35,066 bases of DNA. Origin: Verrucomicrobiota bacterium (GTDB lineage: Bacteria > Verrucomicrobiota > Verrucomicrobiia > CAIQCK01). The stretch's first letter is position 1. Each line of letters opens with the position of its first letter. Location of the stretch: NCBI GenBank assembly GCA_026397915.1, contig JAPLTX010000041.1, forward strand, positions 1 through 35,066, written 5' to 3'. This document shows, in pieces, positions 33,865-35,066 of the stretch. The notes beneath the pieces were generated by a model. The model was not told the DNA's origin. It made no database searches and saw nothing but the letters and a program-made list of their open reading frames with translations. The position numbers were made by a program, and so were the translations under genes.

Positions 33865-35066
33865 GACGATTTCAAAACGGTGATGAATGCTTCCTGCGGG
33901 ATGTTCACCTTCCCTACCTGCTTCATCCGTTTCTTGCCTTCCTTCTGTTTCTCAAGCAGCTTTCGCTTGCGCGAGATGTCGCCACCGTAGCATTTAGCGG
34001 TCACGTTCTTGCCAACGGAACCGATGGTTTCGCGGGCGACGATCTTGCCGCCTATGGCTGCTTGGATTGGCACAGCGAAGAGCTGCCTCGGTATGACTTC
34101 CTTCAGTTTCTCCGCAAGCATCCGGCCGCGGCTTTCCGACTTGCTGCGGTGGACGACGCTGGAAAACGCGTCCATTATCTCGCCGTTGATGAGCATGTCG
34201 AGCTTCACCAGTTCGCTGTCGCGATAGCCGGCGTATTCGTAATCCATTGAACCGTAACCGCGCGTGATCGTCTTCAGCTTGTCCACGAAGTCCACGAGAA
34301 TTTCGTTCAACGGCAGTTCGCACGTCATCATCACACGGCGAATATCGAGCGTCTCGGTGTGTTTCACCTCGCCGCGTTTTTCAGCGACGAGCGCCATCAC
34401 ATCACCGATCATCTCGTTCGGGCAGATGATGAACGACCGGATGAACGGTTCCTCGGTCTTCTCCAAATACGTTGGGTCCGGCCAGTTCGCCGGGTTGTCC
34501 ACTTCCTTCGTGGTGCCGTCGGTCAGCGTCACGCGATAGACCACGCTCGGATACGTGGCAATGATGTCCATGTTGTATTCGCGCTGCAACCGCTCCTGGA
34601 CGATCTCCATGTGCAGCAAGCCGAGGAAGCCGCAGCGGAACCCGAAGCCGAGCGCCGCGCTGCTCTCGCTTTGATACACGAACGACGAATCATTGAGCCG
34701 CAACTTGGACATGCTGGCCTTCAACGCCTCGTAATCGGCCGTGTTGATCGGATAAATCCCGCTGAACACCATCGGATGCACCTCCGCGTAACCCGGCAAT
34801 GGATGTGCGATTGGCTTGCGCGCGTCGGTCACTGTATCGCCGATTTTCACGTCGGCGATGGACTTGATGTTGGCCACGATGTAACCGACATCCCCTGCCC
34901 CAAGCTTCGGCCGCGGCATCGGCTTCGGCGTGAAAACGCCGACTTCCTTCACGTCAAAAGTGTGGCCGGACATCATCAGTTTGATCTGCGAGCCGACTTT
35001 CATCTCACCGGCGAACACGCGGACATAAATCACCACGCCGCGGTAGGAATCGAACACCGAATCGAA
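33861..35066 (-). CDS. lepA: elongation factor 4 (LepA), C-terminal part, cut by window edge
   Basis: LepA is a ribosome-binding GTPase implicated in translation under stress and in initiation or biogenesis. About 402 residues are visible: domain II (SQIKLMMSGHTFDVKEVGVF), the LepA-specific YEALKASMSKLRLNDSSFVY and GFGFRCGFLGLLHMEIVQER, and the C-terminal domain ending GKVNIPQEAFITVLKSS. The G domain lies beyond base 35066; the frame is open to the edge, so the GTG at 35057 is an internal valine. Confidence 0.96.
   Translation of the reverse strand, partial: FDSVFDSYRGVVIYVRVFAGEMKVGSQIKLMMSGHTFDVKEVGVFTPKPMPRPKLGAGDVGYIVANIKSIADVKIGDTVTDARKPIAHPLPGYAEVHPMVFSGIYPINTADYEALKASMSKLRLNDSSFVYQSESSAALGFGFRCGFLGLLHMEIVQERLQREYNMDIIATYPSVVYRVTLTDGTTKEVDNPANWPDPTYLEKTEEPFIRSFIICPNEMIGDVMALVAEKRGEVKHTETLDIRRVMMTCELPLNEILVDFVDKLKTITRGYGSMDYEYAGYRDSELVKLDMLINGEIMDAFSSVVHRSKSESRGRMLAEKLKEVIPRQLFAVPIQAAIGGKIVARETIGSVGKNVTAKCYGGDISRKRKLLEKQKEGKKRMKQVGKVNIPQEAFITVLKSS

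Overview
The window looks like a GC-rich chromosome segment from a free-living Gram-negative bacterium, most likely in or near the Verrucomicrobia (Pedosphaera/Limisphaerales-like). This placement is inferred from gene content and protein style: an FN3-domain fragment, Flp pilin, GH57 and glgA, an ACP-like permuted membrane protein and REP-like hairpins. No rRNA or tRNA marker is present, so the phylum call is moderate only.

Layout. 1-4414 (+): the 3' part of a LarA-like (DUF2088) gene, then carB. 4415-~10000: an accessory block. It holds at least seven small genes, all on the minus strand (A-G: small membrane protein, DUF1493/ACP-like, ACP-like membrane protein, CPBP protease, three unknowns), separated by imperfect palindromes. 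Between genes E, F and G the palindromes have the architecture of integron attC sites: GCCTAAC/GTTAGGC outer boxes, paired inner boxes with an extra base, and stop and start codons hugging the boxes. No integrase is in the window, so this resembles a cluster of attC sites lacking an integrase (CALIN). Inside the block lies a second copy of the last 39 codons of carB plus its downstream flank, differing from carB only at synonymous sites. The block ends in an FN3 remnant, a 21-bp tandem array of palindromes and GTAG-headed REP-like hairpins.

10038-19958: core genes. A secreted trypsin-like protease (+) converges on a minus-strand operon aroQ-accB-accC-thiE-pfkB-type kinase. A REC-PAS-HisKA-HATPase-REC hybrid kinase (+) then converges on the minus-strand group rplU-rpmA-obgE, with a NicO-type metal exporter gene upstream of rplU. 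ObgE carries an unusual insertion of about 40 residues in its Obg domain.

20128-29633: a double-ACT protein, a decayed stretch with two apparently frameshifted small genes, an Flp pilin (minus), then a HEXXH metallopeptidase abutting glgA and galT. A zinc/manganese uptake operon follows: small secreted His/Cys protein, coiled-coil porin-like outer membrane protein, ZnuA, ZnuC and ZnuB. 30376-35066: a GH57 alpha-glucan enzyme (+) converges on lepA-lepB (minus; lepA runs off the window).

Functionally, glgA, galT and GH57 point to glycogen and sugar-nucleotide metabolism, aroQ/accBC/thiE to core biosynthesis, and the metal operon to high-affinity divalent metal import. The novelty lies in the cassette block behind carB.
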